A stretch of 18,036 nt of DNA from a bacterium. Its GTDB lineage: Bacteria; Fidelibacterota; Marinisomatia; Marinisomatales; Marinisomataceae. Under the pieces are notes generated by a model that saw nothing but the letters and a program-made list of their open reading frames with translations, was not told the origin of the DNA and did no database searches. The stretch covers positions 1-18,036 of the forward strand of contig JALRJJ010000092.1 of assembly GCA_023255095.1 (NCBI GenBank), given 5' to 3'. The position numbers were made by a program, and so were the translations under genes. The first letter of the stretch is position 1; each line of letters begins with the position of its first letter. Below are positions 1 to 6,496 of this stretch, piece after piece.

Positions 1-2
1 CC

Positions 3-314
3 ATTGATTTGAACGAACATTTAGTTGAAAATGTAGCCGCTACTTTTTATATCCGAGTTATTGGAAATTCAATGATTGATGAAGGAATTAACGATGGAGA
101 CTTATTGATTGTTGATCGTTCCAAAAATCCCAAAAACAATGATATTGTTATCGGAATCTTGAATGGAGAATTCACTGTTAAAAAAATTGAAAAAATCAAA
201 AATAAATTATTTTTAGTACCAGCAAACCAAAATTTTCAAAGAATCGAAATCAATTCCGAAATGGATTTTTCAGTATGGGGAGTAGTGACTTATGTCATCC
301 ACAAAACCCGATAA
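3..314 (+). CDS. umuD: UmuD, SOS mutagenesis protein and self-cleaving peptidase (5' partial)
   Basis: LexA/UmuD-type S24 serine peptidase. In the known family RecA-ssDNA filaments trigger self-cleavage to UmuD', which joins UmuC to form DNA polymerase V. The frame is open to the window edge, and the codons at 3-11 read I-D-L, matching the RIDL stretch of E. coli UmuD, so the true start and the cleavage region lie upstream; the TTG at position 9 is not a start. The catalytic pair is visible: Ser in GNSMID (codon at 69) and Lys in GEFTVKK, 37 residues later, the same spacing as S60/K97 of E. coli. The motif DGDLLIVD is also conserved. It overlaps umuC by 23 nt, so the two are translationally coupled. 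Any LexA operator would be outside the window. Confidence 0.93.
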   Translation: MDLNEHLVENVAATFYIRVIGNSMIDEGINDGDLLIVDRSKNPKNNDIVIGILNGEFTVKKIEKIKNKLFLVPANQNFQRIEINSEMDFSVWGVVTYVIHKTR

Positions 315-1575
315 TCTTATTGCCATTATTGATTGCAATAACTTTTATGTTTCTTGTGAAAGAATTTTTAATCCTAAGCTTTTCAATAAACCAACTGTTG
401 TTCTATCCAATAATGACGGGTGTGTTATTGCACGTTCTCAAGAAGTGAAAGAATTAGGAATCCCTATGGGAATCCCAATTTTCAAAATACAACACTTGGT
501 AGAAATCCATGATATTCAAGTCTACTCTTCAAATTTTTCTCTATATGGAGATATTTCACGACGTATTATGCAGATTATTCAAGCAGAAAATCCTTCAGTA
601 GAATTGTATTCGATTGATGAAGCATTTATTACTTTAAATCCACGTTATCGCGATGTAGAATCTTATTGCGAAGACCTCAAAAAACGCATTTTACAATGGA
701 CTGGGATTCCAGTTTCTATTGGCGTAGGAAAAACTAAGACTTTAGCTAAAATAGCTAATCATTTGGCTAAAAAATTATATCCGGATAAAGGTGTCTGTAT
801 ATTAGATGAAATCAATACAGAAGAGTTATTGCAGAGAGTAAAAGTGGAAGATATTTGGGGTGTAGGGAGACAAAAAACTAAATTCTTGAAGTTAAATGGA
901 ATTTTCAGTGCTTTAGATTTGAAACGTGCTAATCCTTTTTGGGTACAAAAACATATGACCATTATTAGTCGGCATACTGTCGATGAGTTAAATGGTATTC
1001 CTAAAATAGAATTAGAAGATGACTTTGTATCTAAAAAAACTATTTCAACTTCTCGATCATTTCGTAAGAACATTAGCAGTTTATCTGTTTTAGAGAATGC
1101 GGTTAGCTCACATGCAGCACGAGCTGCTGAAAAACTACGTACACAAAAGGGCTATATTACCTCATTAGGAGTCTATGTTTCTACCAATCGTTTTCGCGAT
1201 GATTTACCGCAATATCGCCAATTTATCACTGTTAATTTTCCTTTAGCTATTAATGACACAGCAGGGATTATTCAAGCAGCAATTCAAGGATTGCATGCTA
1301 TTTTTATTCCAGAATTGGAATACAAGAAATGTGGAGTAATCCTGAATAATATTATTCGTGATAATCAGGTTCAAGAATCGTTGTTTCATAGTAGGAGAAA
1401 TAAAGAAGAACTATTGAGTTCTTCTATTGATACTATCAATAAAGCATATGGTCTCAATACGATCAAATATGCTATCCAAGGCTCTCCAGAATCCTGGTCT
1501 ATTAAGAGAGAAAAATTATCGCAGTCATATACCACCAATTGGAATGATCTTTTATCCATTAATCTTGAGCCATGA
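292..1575 (+). CDS. umuC: UmuC, catalytic subunit of translesion DNA polymerase V
   Basis: Y-family polymerase of 427 aa (E. coli UmuC has 422). With UmuD' and RecA it copies past DNA lesions at the price of mutations. Visible motifs: the first metal-binding Asp in DCNNFYVSCE (D14), NDGCVIARS (about 41-49), and the catalytic pair YSIDE (D109, E110). The helix-hairpin-helix region follows around DIWGVGRQK (187-195), then the little-finger domain. QESLF at 361-365 looks like a beta-clamp binding peptide in the same area where E. coli UmuC carries its own. The start at 292 lies inside umuD and has a GGGGAG ribosome site at 277-282. The stop overlaps the next start as ATGA, so umuD, umuC and the following gene form one unit. 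Confidence 0.95.
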   Translation: MSSTKPDNLIAIIDCNNFYVSCERIFNPKLFNKPTVVLSNNDGCVIARSQEVKELGIPMGIPIFKIQHLVEIHDIQVYSSNFSLYGDISRRIMQIIQAENPSVELYSIDEAFITLNPRYRDVESYCEDLKKRILQWTGIPVSIGVGKTKTLAKIANHLAKKLYPDKGVCILDEINTEELLQRVKVEDIWGVGRQKTKFLKLNGIFSALDLKRANPFWVQKHMTIISRHTVDELNGIPKIELEDDFVSKKTISTSRSFRKNISSLSVLENAVSSHAARAAEKLRTQKGYITSLGVYVSTNRFRDDLPQYRQFITVNFPLAINDTAGIIQAAIQGLHAIFIPELEYKKCGVILNNIIRDNQVQESLFHSRRNKEELLSSSIDTINKAYGLNTIKYAIQGSPESWSIKREKLSQSYTTNWNDLLSINLEP

Positions 1576-2093
1576 ACAGTAAAATATTAGTTGGATCTCA
1601 AAACCCAGTAAAAATCAATGCAACACGGTTAGCATTTGAACATTATTTCACTTCTTTTACTATTGAAGGAAAATAATCTTCATCTGGGGTCAATGATCAA
1701 CCACTAAGTAGCGAAGAGACGCTTACCGGAGCAAAAAACCGTGTGAAAAATATCTTACAGTTTCCAGCAGAGTATTACGTAGGAATTGAAGGGGGAGTAG
1801 AAAAAAGAAATCAAGATTATGAAGCCTTTGCTTGGATAGTGATTCAAGATACTAATGGAAAACAAGGGATTTCCAAAACAGCAAGTTTTACCCTACCTAA
1901 AAAAGTCAGTAAGTTGATCGATCAAGGGTTGGAATTAGGTGAAGCAGATGATCAAGTTTTTCAGCGCCAAAACTCTAAGCAACAGAATGGGGCAGTTGGC
2001 ATTTTAACGCAAGATATCATTACTAGAACAAGTTATTATCAAGAAGCTATTGTTTTAGCTTTAGTTCCATTTATTAATTCCGAACTCTATTAG
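1572..2093 (+). pseudogene. yjjX: yjjX-type inosine/xanthosine triphosphatase interrupted by one TAA codon
   Basis: Reading from the ATG at 1572, which overlaps the umuC stop, gives a full-length YjjX/NTPase-fold protein of 173 codons (E. coli YjjX has 170 aa) except for an in-frame TAA at codon 35 (1674-1676). The N-terminal part has the family start VGSQNPVKINA. After the stop the same frame continues without any shift: SSGVNDQPLSSEETLTGAKN, then YVGIEGGV, GAVGILTQ and LALVPF, all matching the family. The family hydrolyses non-canonical purine triphosphates such as ITP and XTP. The downstream portion could restart at the GTG at 1743, but that product would lack the substrate-binding N-terminus. 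A single substitution (for example in a CAA, GAA or AAA codon) or a base-call error explains it; a true pseudogene is also possible. Confidence 0.85.
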
Positions 2094-2100
2094 AATTTTG

Positions 2101-2106
2101 TATATT
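2101..2106 (+). promoter_or_regulatory. Possible -10 element just upstream of the small-protein gene
   Basis: TATATT ends five bases before the ATG at 2112 and there is no Shine-Dalgarno sequence. If used, transcription would begin at about the start codon, giving a leaderless mRNA. No clear -35 was seen. AT-rich DNA produces such hexamers by chance, so support is weak. Confidence 0.3.
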
Positions 2107-2111
2107 TCCGC

Positions 2112-2297
2112 ATGTTAAAAATCCTCAATGAACTTCGCACTAATACTCGAGAAAATGGGTTAAAATACGCAATTAAAGCAATGTTCCAACAATATGGTTG
2201 GAAAATTGGTGTAGCTATTTTTCTCTATTATCTAATTCGAGATGTCACCCTATATATAATCATTCCTTATTTTGTTTTTAAAGGATTGATGCAGTAA
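2112..2297 (+). CDS. Small single-pass membrane protein, unrecognised
   Basis: A 61-aa protein I cannot assign to a family with confidence. It has a basic, polar N-terminal half (many Lys, Arg and Asn, to about residue 32), then a long hydrophobic, aromatic segment from about residue 33 to the end, broken by the polar pair R43-D44. The layout suggests a cytoplasmic amphipathic stretch followed by one membrane helix or a hairpin anchor. Codon use looks like the neighbours and the reading frame is clean. It sits 18 nt after the yjjX remnant and has no Shine-Dalgarno sequence, so it may have its own leaderless transcript. Being real is more likely than not; the function is unknown. Confidence 0.6.
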   Translation: MLKILNELRTNTRENGLKYAIKAMFQQYGWKIGVAIFLYYLIRDVTLYIIIPYFVFKGLMQ

Positions 2298-2314
2298 ATC
2301 AATTGTAGCCTGAT

Positions 2315-2342
2315 TTAAAAGATGTTTCTTAAAATCTTTTAA
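2315..2342 (+). repeat. AT-rich inverted repeat between two small genes
   Basis: A perfect 9-bp stem (TTAAAAGAT at 2315-2323, ATCTTTTAA at 2334-2342) with a 10-nt loop lies in the 97-nt gap between the two small membrane-protein genes. No T-run follows directly, so it would be a weak terminator at best. It may be a regulator site or chance structure in AT-rich DNA. Confidence 0.4.
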
Positions 2343-2381
2343 GACTTGAAAATAAAATAAGAATTTATCTTTTTTTGTATT

Positions 2382-2387
2382 TATAAT
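2382..2387 (+). promoter_or_regulatory. Consensus-like -10 element (TATAAT) before the 4-TM protein gene
   Basis: TATAAT ends seven bases before the ATG at 2395. There is no ribosome site between them, so transcription from here would give a leaderless or nearly leaderless mRNA. No good -35 box is placed 17 bases upstream. Confidence 0.4.
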
Positions 2388-2394
2388 CACACCA

Positions 2395-2745
2395 ATGTAT
2401 TTATGGTATTCAATTATTTTACTTATCATAGCCAACACTATTTCTTGGTTCCAGTTACATAGTCAGTTTGTTTGGAAAGAGGTATGGTTTTGGAATAATC
2501 CTTGGACAACAGCTTTAGTCGGGTTTCCAGTTGGAGTAATGTATTTTTATGCCACTAAGTTTTCATTTCTTCATTTTGGATTTACTTGGAATTTCCGAAT
2601 GGTTGGTTTTGGAGTAGGTACAATAATTTTTGGAATAATGAGCTGGTCAATGTTAAAAGAAATTCCTACTCTTAAAACAGTAATTTGTATTTTGTTAGCC
2701 TTAGCAATTATTTTAATTCAAATTTCGAATGTCTGGGATAAATAA
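2395..2745 (+). CDS. Small four-helix membrane protein, DMT-like, function unknown
   Basis: A 116-aa, very hydrophobic protein. Four membrane segments can be read at about residues 2-19, 36-55, 69-84 and 94-112. The last two are separated by a Lys-Glu-Ile-Pro-Thr-Leu-Lys turn, an arrangement resembling the end of small drug/metabolite-transporter (DMT/SMR) proteins. That likeness is by eye and not enough to name a substrate. Trp is frequent in the first half (an FVWKEVWFWNNPW stretch at about 25-37). It has no Shine-Dalgarno sequence, but a TATAAT lies just upstream. It converges on the YceI gene with a 36-nt gap. Confidence 0.65.
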   Translation: MYLWYSIILLIIANTISWFQLHSQFVWKEVWFWNNPWTTALVGFPVGVMYFYATKFSFLHFGFTWNFRMVGFGVGTIIFGIMSWSMLKEIPTLKTVICILLALAIILIQISNVWDK

Positions 2746-2783
2746 TCTTACTGTGCAATCTAGTATTCGGTAAGAATTTTTTT
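2746..2783 (+). terminator. Weak terminator candidate after the 4-TM protein gene
   Basis: TCTTAC (2746-2751) can pair with GTAAGA (2770-2775), followed almost at once by seven T (2777-2783). The stem is only 6 bp and the loop 18 nt, so it is weak. It sits where a terminator is expected, between two convergent genes. Confidence 0.35.
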
Positions 2784-3501
2784 ATTCTGAAATCAAATTA
2801 GCAGTTGTCGAAATGTTAAAATCCACTTTAATCATATCTCTAATTACTTTATCCATTGACGTTTGCGTATTCGCAACAATTTTATTCCAGAAAGTTGAAG
2901 GGTCATCTAAATAACGTTCAGCACGATATTGTACGCCATAAAGTAATCGATCAAACTCCAAAGAACCAGTTGCCGTTTTTATTTTCGAATCTAAATCCAA
3001 TATAGCTTCAAAAGAAATAGGGTGAGTTTGATTTTTAATTGTTAAATCACCCTCAACTAACATCTTATATTTTTTTTCCTCAACCTTATCGAGAATTGAA
3101 GATTGTTTGATGACTAATTTGGCCGTCGGATATTTTTCAACATCGAAAAAATCCTGACTTCGAAGGTGTCCTTCTAATCGATCTTTGGATCCACCGCTTA
3201 AATCAGTATTGACGAGAGTGCGCAAATTAACCACAAATGTGCCGTTTATGCTCTTATTTGAGTTGATAAATAAGGTTCCTTGTTGAAACTTTAAAGTTCC
3301 ATAATGCTCTTTATTAGTTATTTTTAATCCGCCATTCCATTCCAGAGAACTTTTGGAGGTATCAAGCATAATTCTAGAGGAAATACCTGAAGTATTCACA
3401 GTGCGGGGTTCTTTGGGTTTTAACTCGGTTTTTGGTTTCAAAGTTTCTTGGGAGAAAGCCAGTCCTGCCAAAATAAACAATGCTACTATAATTCGTTCCA
3501 T
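2782..3501 (-). CDS. Secreted YceI-family protein
   Basis: A 239-aa protein with a signal peptide (about residues 1-17, hydrophobic, ending LAFSQ) and a YceI lipocalin-like domain over most of the rest. Family marks in order: the opening strand with LDTSKSSLEWNG, then LEGHLRSQDFFDVEKYPTA, then GDLTIKNQTHPISF, and the closing VKVDFN-type strand. The family forms a periplasmic beta-barrel that binds long isoprenoid or other hydrophobic molecules; the ligand here is unknown. The signal peptide is followed by a Lys/Pro-rich linker (to about residue 35). The start is supported by AAGGA seven bases upstream. It is transcribed alone, away from the tRNA-Ser block. Confidence 0.9.
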   Translation of the reverse strand: MERIIVALFILAGLAFSQETLKPKTELKPKEPRTVNTSGISSRIMLDTSKSSLEWNGGLKITNKEHYGTLKFQQGTLFINSNKSINGTFVVNLRTLVNTDLSGGSKDRLEGHLRSQDFFDVEKYPTAKLVIKQSSILDKVEEKKYKMLVEGDLTIKNQTHPISFEAILDLDSKIKTATGSLEFDRLLYGVQYRAERYLDDPSTFWNKIVANTQTSMDKVIRDMIKVDFNISTTANLISE

Positions 3502-3555
3502 AAAAGTCCTTATTTACTTTTGTTAATTTTACTAATAATTTGCCTTCGAAAGTAC

Positions 3556-3561
3556 TATACT
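3556..3561 (+). promoter_or_regulatory. Possible -10 element upstream of tRNA-Ser
   Basis: TATACT lies 34 bases before the tRNA-Ser 5' end, in the 94-nt divergent gap after the YceI start. No convincing -35 box is at 17 bases. It is the best -10-like hexamer in a gap that must hold the promoter for the tRNA-Ser/gltX block. Confidence 0.3.
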
Positions 3562-3595
3562 TCATAGTAATCATTCAATTAAATTTGAATATTCT

Positions 3596-3682
3596 GGAGG
3601 CGTGGCAGAGCGGTTGAATGCACTGGTCTTGAAAACCAGCAAGGGTGAAAGCCCTTCAGAGGTTCGAATCCTCTCGCCTCCG
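3596..3682 (+). tRNA. tRNA-Ser (anticodon TGA)
   Basis: A complete class II tRNA with a long variable arm, 87 nt. The acceptor stem GGAGGCG (3596-3602) pairs with CGCCTCC (3675-3681), with discriminator G3682. The anticodon stem CTGGT/ACCAG (3623-3627/3635-3639) frames the loop CTTGAAA with TGA at 3630-3632. The variable-arm hairpin (GGGTGAAAGCCC) and the T-loop GGTTCGAATCC are present. CCA is not encoded: the bases after the discriminator are C-A-T, and the A is already the start codon of gltX. The 3' end must therefore be completed by CCA-adding enzyme. The TGA anticodon reads UCN serine codons. Confidence 0.97.
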
Positions 3683-3683
3683 C

Positions 3684-5090
3684 ATGAATTATCCGATTGT
3701 TCGATTTGCTCCTAGTCCAACAGGTTATCTTCATATAGGAGGAGCAAGAACCGCTTTATTCAATTGGTTATTTGCAAAAAAACATCAAGGTAAATTTCTT
3801 CTCCGTATTGAAGATACAGATTTAGAACGTTCTGAGAGGCTTTATATTGATCAGATTATAAGCGCTTTAGATTGGCTTGGATTAAACCATGATGGGAACT
3901 ACATATTACAATCTAATAATCTATCCAATCACCACGCAGTATTAAATCAATTATTAAATCAAGGTAAAGCCTATCGTTGTTTTTATACAAAAGAAGAATT
4001 AGATCAGTTGCGATTGGAATCAGAAAAAGCTAAAAAACCTTTCAGAGTTCCAACAACATACCGAGATATTTCTCAGGAAGAAGTCAACAAACATTTGCAG
4101 GACCAAAAAGAATTTACTATCCGACTGAAAGTCCCAGAAGGCAAAACTTGTTTTGAAGACCTAGTTTACGGGAATATTACAGTGCAAAACAGAGAAATTG
4201 ATGATTTTATCTTAGCACGATCTGATGGATCACCAACTTATAATTTTGTGGTCACAATCGATGATGCGGATATGAAAATTACGCATGTTATTCGTGGAGA
4301 TGATCATTTAGCAAATACCCCTAAACAAATTCTGATTTATGAAGCGTTAGATTTGCCTATTCCGACGTTTGCTCATCTTCCTATGATTCTAGGATCAGAT
4401 GGTAAGAGATTGAGTAAAAGACATGCAGCAACGAACGTTCAAGAGTACAAAGAGAAGGGTTATCAACCCAAGTCGATTATCAATTATCTATCTCTTTTAG
4501 GATGGAATCCTGATTCTGATGATGAAATTTTTTCTATTAATGAAATCATCGAAAAATTCGAATTAAATCAAGTTCAAAAAAAACCAGCAATTTTTGATGA
4601 AAAAAAATTAAACTGGATTTCGGGCCAACATTTACAAAAATCATCGCTCAGAGAACTAACGAGCGCTATTAAGGATTTAGATTTTACTTGGGCAGAAAAT
4701 CACTCTGAAGGTTTTATCAAAGATTTAGTGCTTCTTCTTCAAGAGCGTTCAAAAAATATTCAAGATATTATAGAGTTAGGGAAGATTATTGTATCTAATC
4801 CATCCTACTCTAAAGAAGATTTACATAAAATTTTTATAGACAATAATTTTGAAATAATTGAAAATTTTACTACGGGCTTAAGTTTTGATGAATTTACTGC
4901 CTCAAATATTGAAGAGCTCATTAATAACATTTCAATTCAAAATGAAGTATCCTTGGGAGTAGTTATGAAGCAAATTCGCTTTGCGATAACTGGAATTACC
5001 TATGGCCCAAGCTTAGTAGAAATTCTATTGTTGTTAGGTCAAGATTCCGTCATTAGTCGTCTGAAAAATTTTGTTAAGCAATTGACTTAA
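3684..5090 (+). CDS. gltX: Glutamyl-tRNA synthetase
   Basis: Class I synthetase of 468 aa that loads glutamate onto tRNA-Glu (and, in species using the amidotransferase route, tRNA-Gln; not decidable here). The ATP-binding HIGH-type motif is in RFAPSPTGYLHIGGARTALF (H17-G20) and the KMSKS-type loop is GKRLSKRHAA (K241-K245). IRGDDHLANTPKQ upstream of it is also typical, and the C-terminal helical anticodon-binding domain follows. The start must be the ATG at 3684: the conserved RFAPSP block begins seven residues later and the frame upstream runs through the tRNA gene. This places the start 1 nt after the tRNA-Ser discriminator with no Shine-Dalgarno site. tRNA 3' cleavage would produce a leaderless message. 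Confidence 0.96.
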   Translation: MNYPIVRFAPSPTGYLHIGGARTALFNWLFAKKHQGKFLLRIEDTDLERSERLYIDQIISALDWLGLNHDGNYILQSNNLSNHHAVLNQLLNQGKAYRCFYTKEELDQLRLESEKAKKPFRVPTTYRDISQEEVNKHLQDQKEFTIRLKVPEGKTCFEDLVYGNITVQNREIDDFILARSDGSPTYNFVVTIDDADMKITHVIRGDDHLANTPKQILIYEALDLPIPTFAHLPMILGSDGKRLSKRHAATNVQEYKEKGYQPKSIINYLSLLGWNPDSDDEIFSINEIIEKFELNQVQKKPAIFDEKKLNWISGQHLQKSSLRELTSAIKDLDFTWAENHSEGFIKDLVLLLQERSKNIQDIIELGKIIVSNPSYSKEDLHKIFIDNNFEIIENFTTGLSFDEFTASNIEELINNISIQNEVSLGVVMKQIRFAITGITYGPSLVEILLLLGQDSVISRLKNFVKQLT

Positions 5091-5130
5091 AATTTGTTTC
5101 TTTTAGTTTTAGTTTTCGTAAATATTTCTT

Positions 5131-5136
5131 TACATT
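5131..5136 (+). promoter_or_regulatory. Possible -10 element for tRNA-Arg and tadA
   Basis: TACATT ends seven bases before the tRNA-Arg 5' end in the 53-nt T-rich gap after gltX. Transcription from it would start at about the first tRNA base. Alternatively the tRNA is read through from gltX. No clear -35 box. Confidence 0.3.
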
Positions 5137-5143
5137 TCGGTAT

Positions 5144-5217
5144 GCGCCCGTAGCTCAATTGGATAGAGCGTCTGGCTACGGACCAGAAGGTTGTGGGTTC
5201 AAGTCCTTCCGGGCGTA
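5144..5217 (+). tRNA. tRNA-Arg (anticodon ACG)
   Basis: A complete 74-nt tRNA. The acceptor GCGCCCG (5144-5150) pairs with CGGGCGT (5210-5216) with one G-U at the end, and the discriminator is A5217. The anticodon stem TCTGG/CCAGA frames the loop CTACGGA with ACG at 5178-5180. The T-arm has GGTTCAAGTCC. CCA is not encoded. In bacteria A34 of this tRNA is converted to inosine by TadA so that it reads CGU, CGC and CGA; here the tadA gene follows directly. Confidence 0.97.
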
Positions 5218-5224
5218 CATCTCA

Positions 5225-5707
5225 ATGTCAGATTTACTTACAAATAACCACGAATTTTGGATGAAAAAGGCTTTAAAATTAGCCTTTGACGCTTCCAAGG
5301 TCAATGAAGTGCCAATTGGATGTGTAATTGTCTATGATAACAAGATTATAGGGCAAGGATACAATCAATGTGAATCTTTAAATGATAGTACAGCACATGC
5401 TGAAATATTGGCTATAACTTCAGCTTCGAATACATTAGGAGATTGGCGATTAAATCAATGTTCTCTTTATGTAACTAAAGAACCATGCATTATGTGCGCT
5501 GGAGCGATTGTTAACAGTAGAATCGATTCAGTCTTTTTTGGTTGCTATGATGAAGATTTAGGCGCATGTGGTTCAAAGTTTGATATTTGTGGAAATCCTT
5601 CTTTAAAAACACCTCTTACAGTGCGTGGTAATATTTTAGGAGTGGAAAGTTTAGCTTTAATTCGAAATCATTTTCACGAATTGCGTAAGCGACAACAACA
5701 AATCTAA
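5225..5707 (+). CDS. tadA: tRNA adenosine-34 deaminase TadA
   Basis: Zinc deaminase of 160 aa that converts A34 of tRNA-Arg(ACG) to inosine. Active-site motifs: H58-A-E60 (zinc ligand and proton-shuttle Glu) and P87-C-I-M-C91 (two zinc-ligand Cys). The N-terminal HEFWMKKALKLA matches E. coli HEYWMRHALTLA, which supports the start at 5225. The open frame reaches back into the tRNA gene, but those codons encode no family sequence. A start at 5261 would cut into the first helix. No Shine-Dalgarno is present; the start lies 7 nt after the tRNA-Arg 3' end, which is its substrate gene. The TAA stop overlaps the stop of the convergent next gene by two bases. Confidence 0.95.
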   Translation: MSDLLTNNHEFWMKKALKLAFDASKVNEVPIGCVIVYDNKIIGQGYNQCESLNDSTAHAEILAITSASNTLGDWRLNQCSLYVTKEPCIMCAGAIVNSRIDSVFFGCYDEDLGACGSKFDICGNPSLKTPLTVRGNILGVESLALIRNHFHELRKRQQQI

Positions 5708-6453
5708 AGAATTTTAGGAATTATTGCTTTTCGATCTTGAGGATAATCTTCCTTAAATTTTTCTAAATACCATTGATGTCCTTTGATTGCTCGAGGCCCT
5801 AAATTAGCAATCGTCCAAATAGCAAAAGATAAACCTGCTAAAGACCAAGTCATTATTGCAAAAGCAATCCACTCTAATATTTCACCAAAATAATTAGGGA
5901 AAGAAATATAGCGATACATGAATCCTTGAGGAATATGATATCCCTTCCTTGAAGCGCGAATTCGGAGGAGAATATTATCCGATTTTATGTTAATGATTGA
6001 TCCAATGATAAAAAGAATACATCCAAAGATAAAATTTGGCTCGAAGATGTAATCATTTGGGTATTCACGAATGGATCCTAAATAAAATCCATTGAAAAAT
6101 CCATTGAAGATATTAAAGATAAATGCAAAAATAGCAATAGAGATAGGCATCGGCTGGGGATTAATTTGTCGTAAAGGATATATAACGCTCCGATTCAAAT
6201 AATGGAGGGTCCACAAAGCTAAAAATATCCAGGTTGCAGTACTTTTATTGGTATGTCCGCTTAAAGCAAAATACAATAAGCCAATCGGAGAGATGATCTC
6301 CATGATAAACCAACCGAATTTTGCATTGATTAATTTTCCCCATCGACTATTGGTAAACTTTCCATAGGGAGCAGGAATTTTCAATAAGGTTAAAAGTGTT
6401 AGGAAAGCAATTGCTATCCAAAGAATCAAAGAAGTATGATAAATCTCTATCAT
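5704..6453 (-). CDS. Steroid 5-alpha-reductase (SRD5A) family membrane protein
   Basis: A 249-aa polytopic membrane protein with the C-terminal domain of the 3-oxo-5-alpha-steroid 4-dehydrogenase family (PF02544 type). Family marks: APYGKF and KFGWFIMEIISP near the N-terminus, HYLNRSVIYPLR in the middle, then SDNILLRIR, the G-Y-x-I-P-x-G-F-M-Y-R-Y-I-S-F-P-N-Y-F-G-E stretch, and a terminal WYLEKFKEDYP-x-x-R-K-A-I-I-P. Eukaryotic members reduce the C4-C5 double bond of steroids, or polyprenol (SRD5A3), with NADPH; the substrate of bacterial members is mostly unknown. About six hydrophobic segments are visible. It diverges from an SDR gene across 43 nt and converges on tadA. No Shine-Dalgarno precedes the ATG; TAAATT lies seven bases upstream. 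Confidence 0.88.
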   Translation of the reverse strand: MIEIYHTSLILWIAIAFLTLLTLLKIPAPYGKFTNSRWGKLINAKFGWFIMEIISPIGLLYFALSGHTNKSTATWIFLALWTLHYLNRSVIYPLRQINPQPMPISIAIFAFIFNIFNGFFNGFYLGSIREYPNDYIFEPNFIFGCILFIIGSIINIKSDNILLRIRASRKGYHIPQGFMYRYISFPNYFGEILEWIAFAIMTWSLAGLSFAIWTIANLGPRAIKGHQWYLEKFKEDYPQDRKAIIPKIL

Positions 6454-6484
6454 AGATAATAATTTATGAGTAAAATTAGAATTG

Positions 6485-6490
6485 TAAAAT
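6485..6490 (+). promoter_or_regulatory. Possible -10 element heading the SDR-to-recA gene run
   Basis: TAAAAT ends six bases before the SDR ATG at 6497, in the 43-nt divergent gap shared with the SRD5A-family gene. No ribosome site is present, so the mRNA would be leaderless. The gap is too short for two separate full promoters, so they must overlap. Confidence 0.35.
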
Positions 6491-6496
6491 CTTTCA

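Noticed and set aside
759..1073. Antisense open frame inside umuC
   Set aside because: It lies wholly within a well-conserved gene on the other strand, with no recognisable protein features.
3645..3683. Longer gltX reading frame starting inside the tRNA-Ser gene
   Set aside because: The added residues are tRNA sequence read in frame and have no match to the synthetase family; the ATG at 3684 fits the conserved N-terminus.
5159..5224. Longer tadA reading frame starting inside tRNA-Arg
   Set aside because: The added residues are translated tRNA; family similarity begins shortly after the ATG at 5225.
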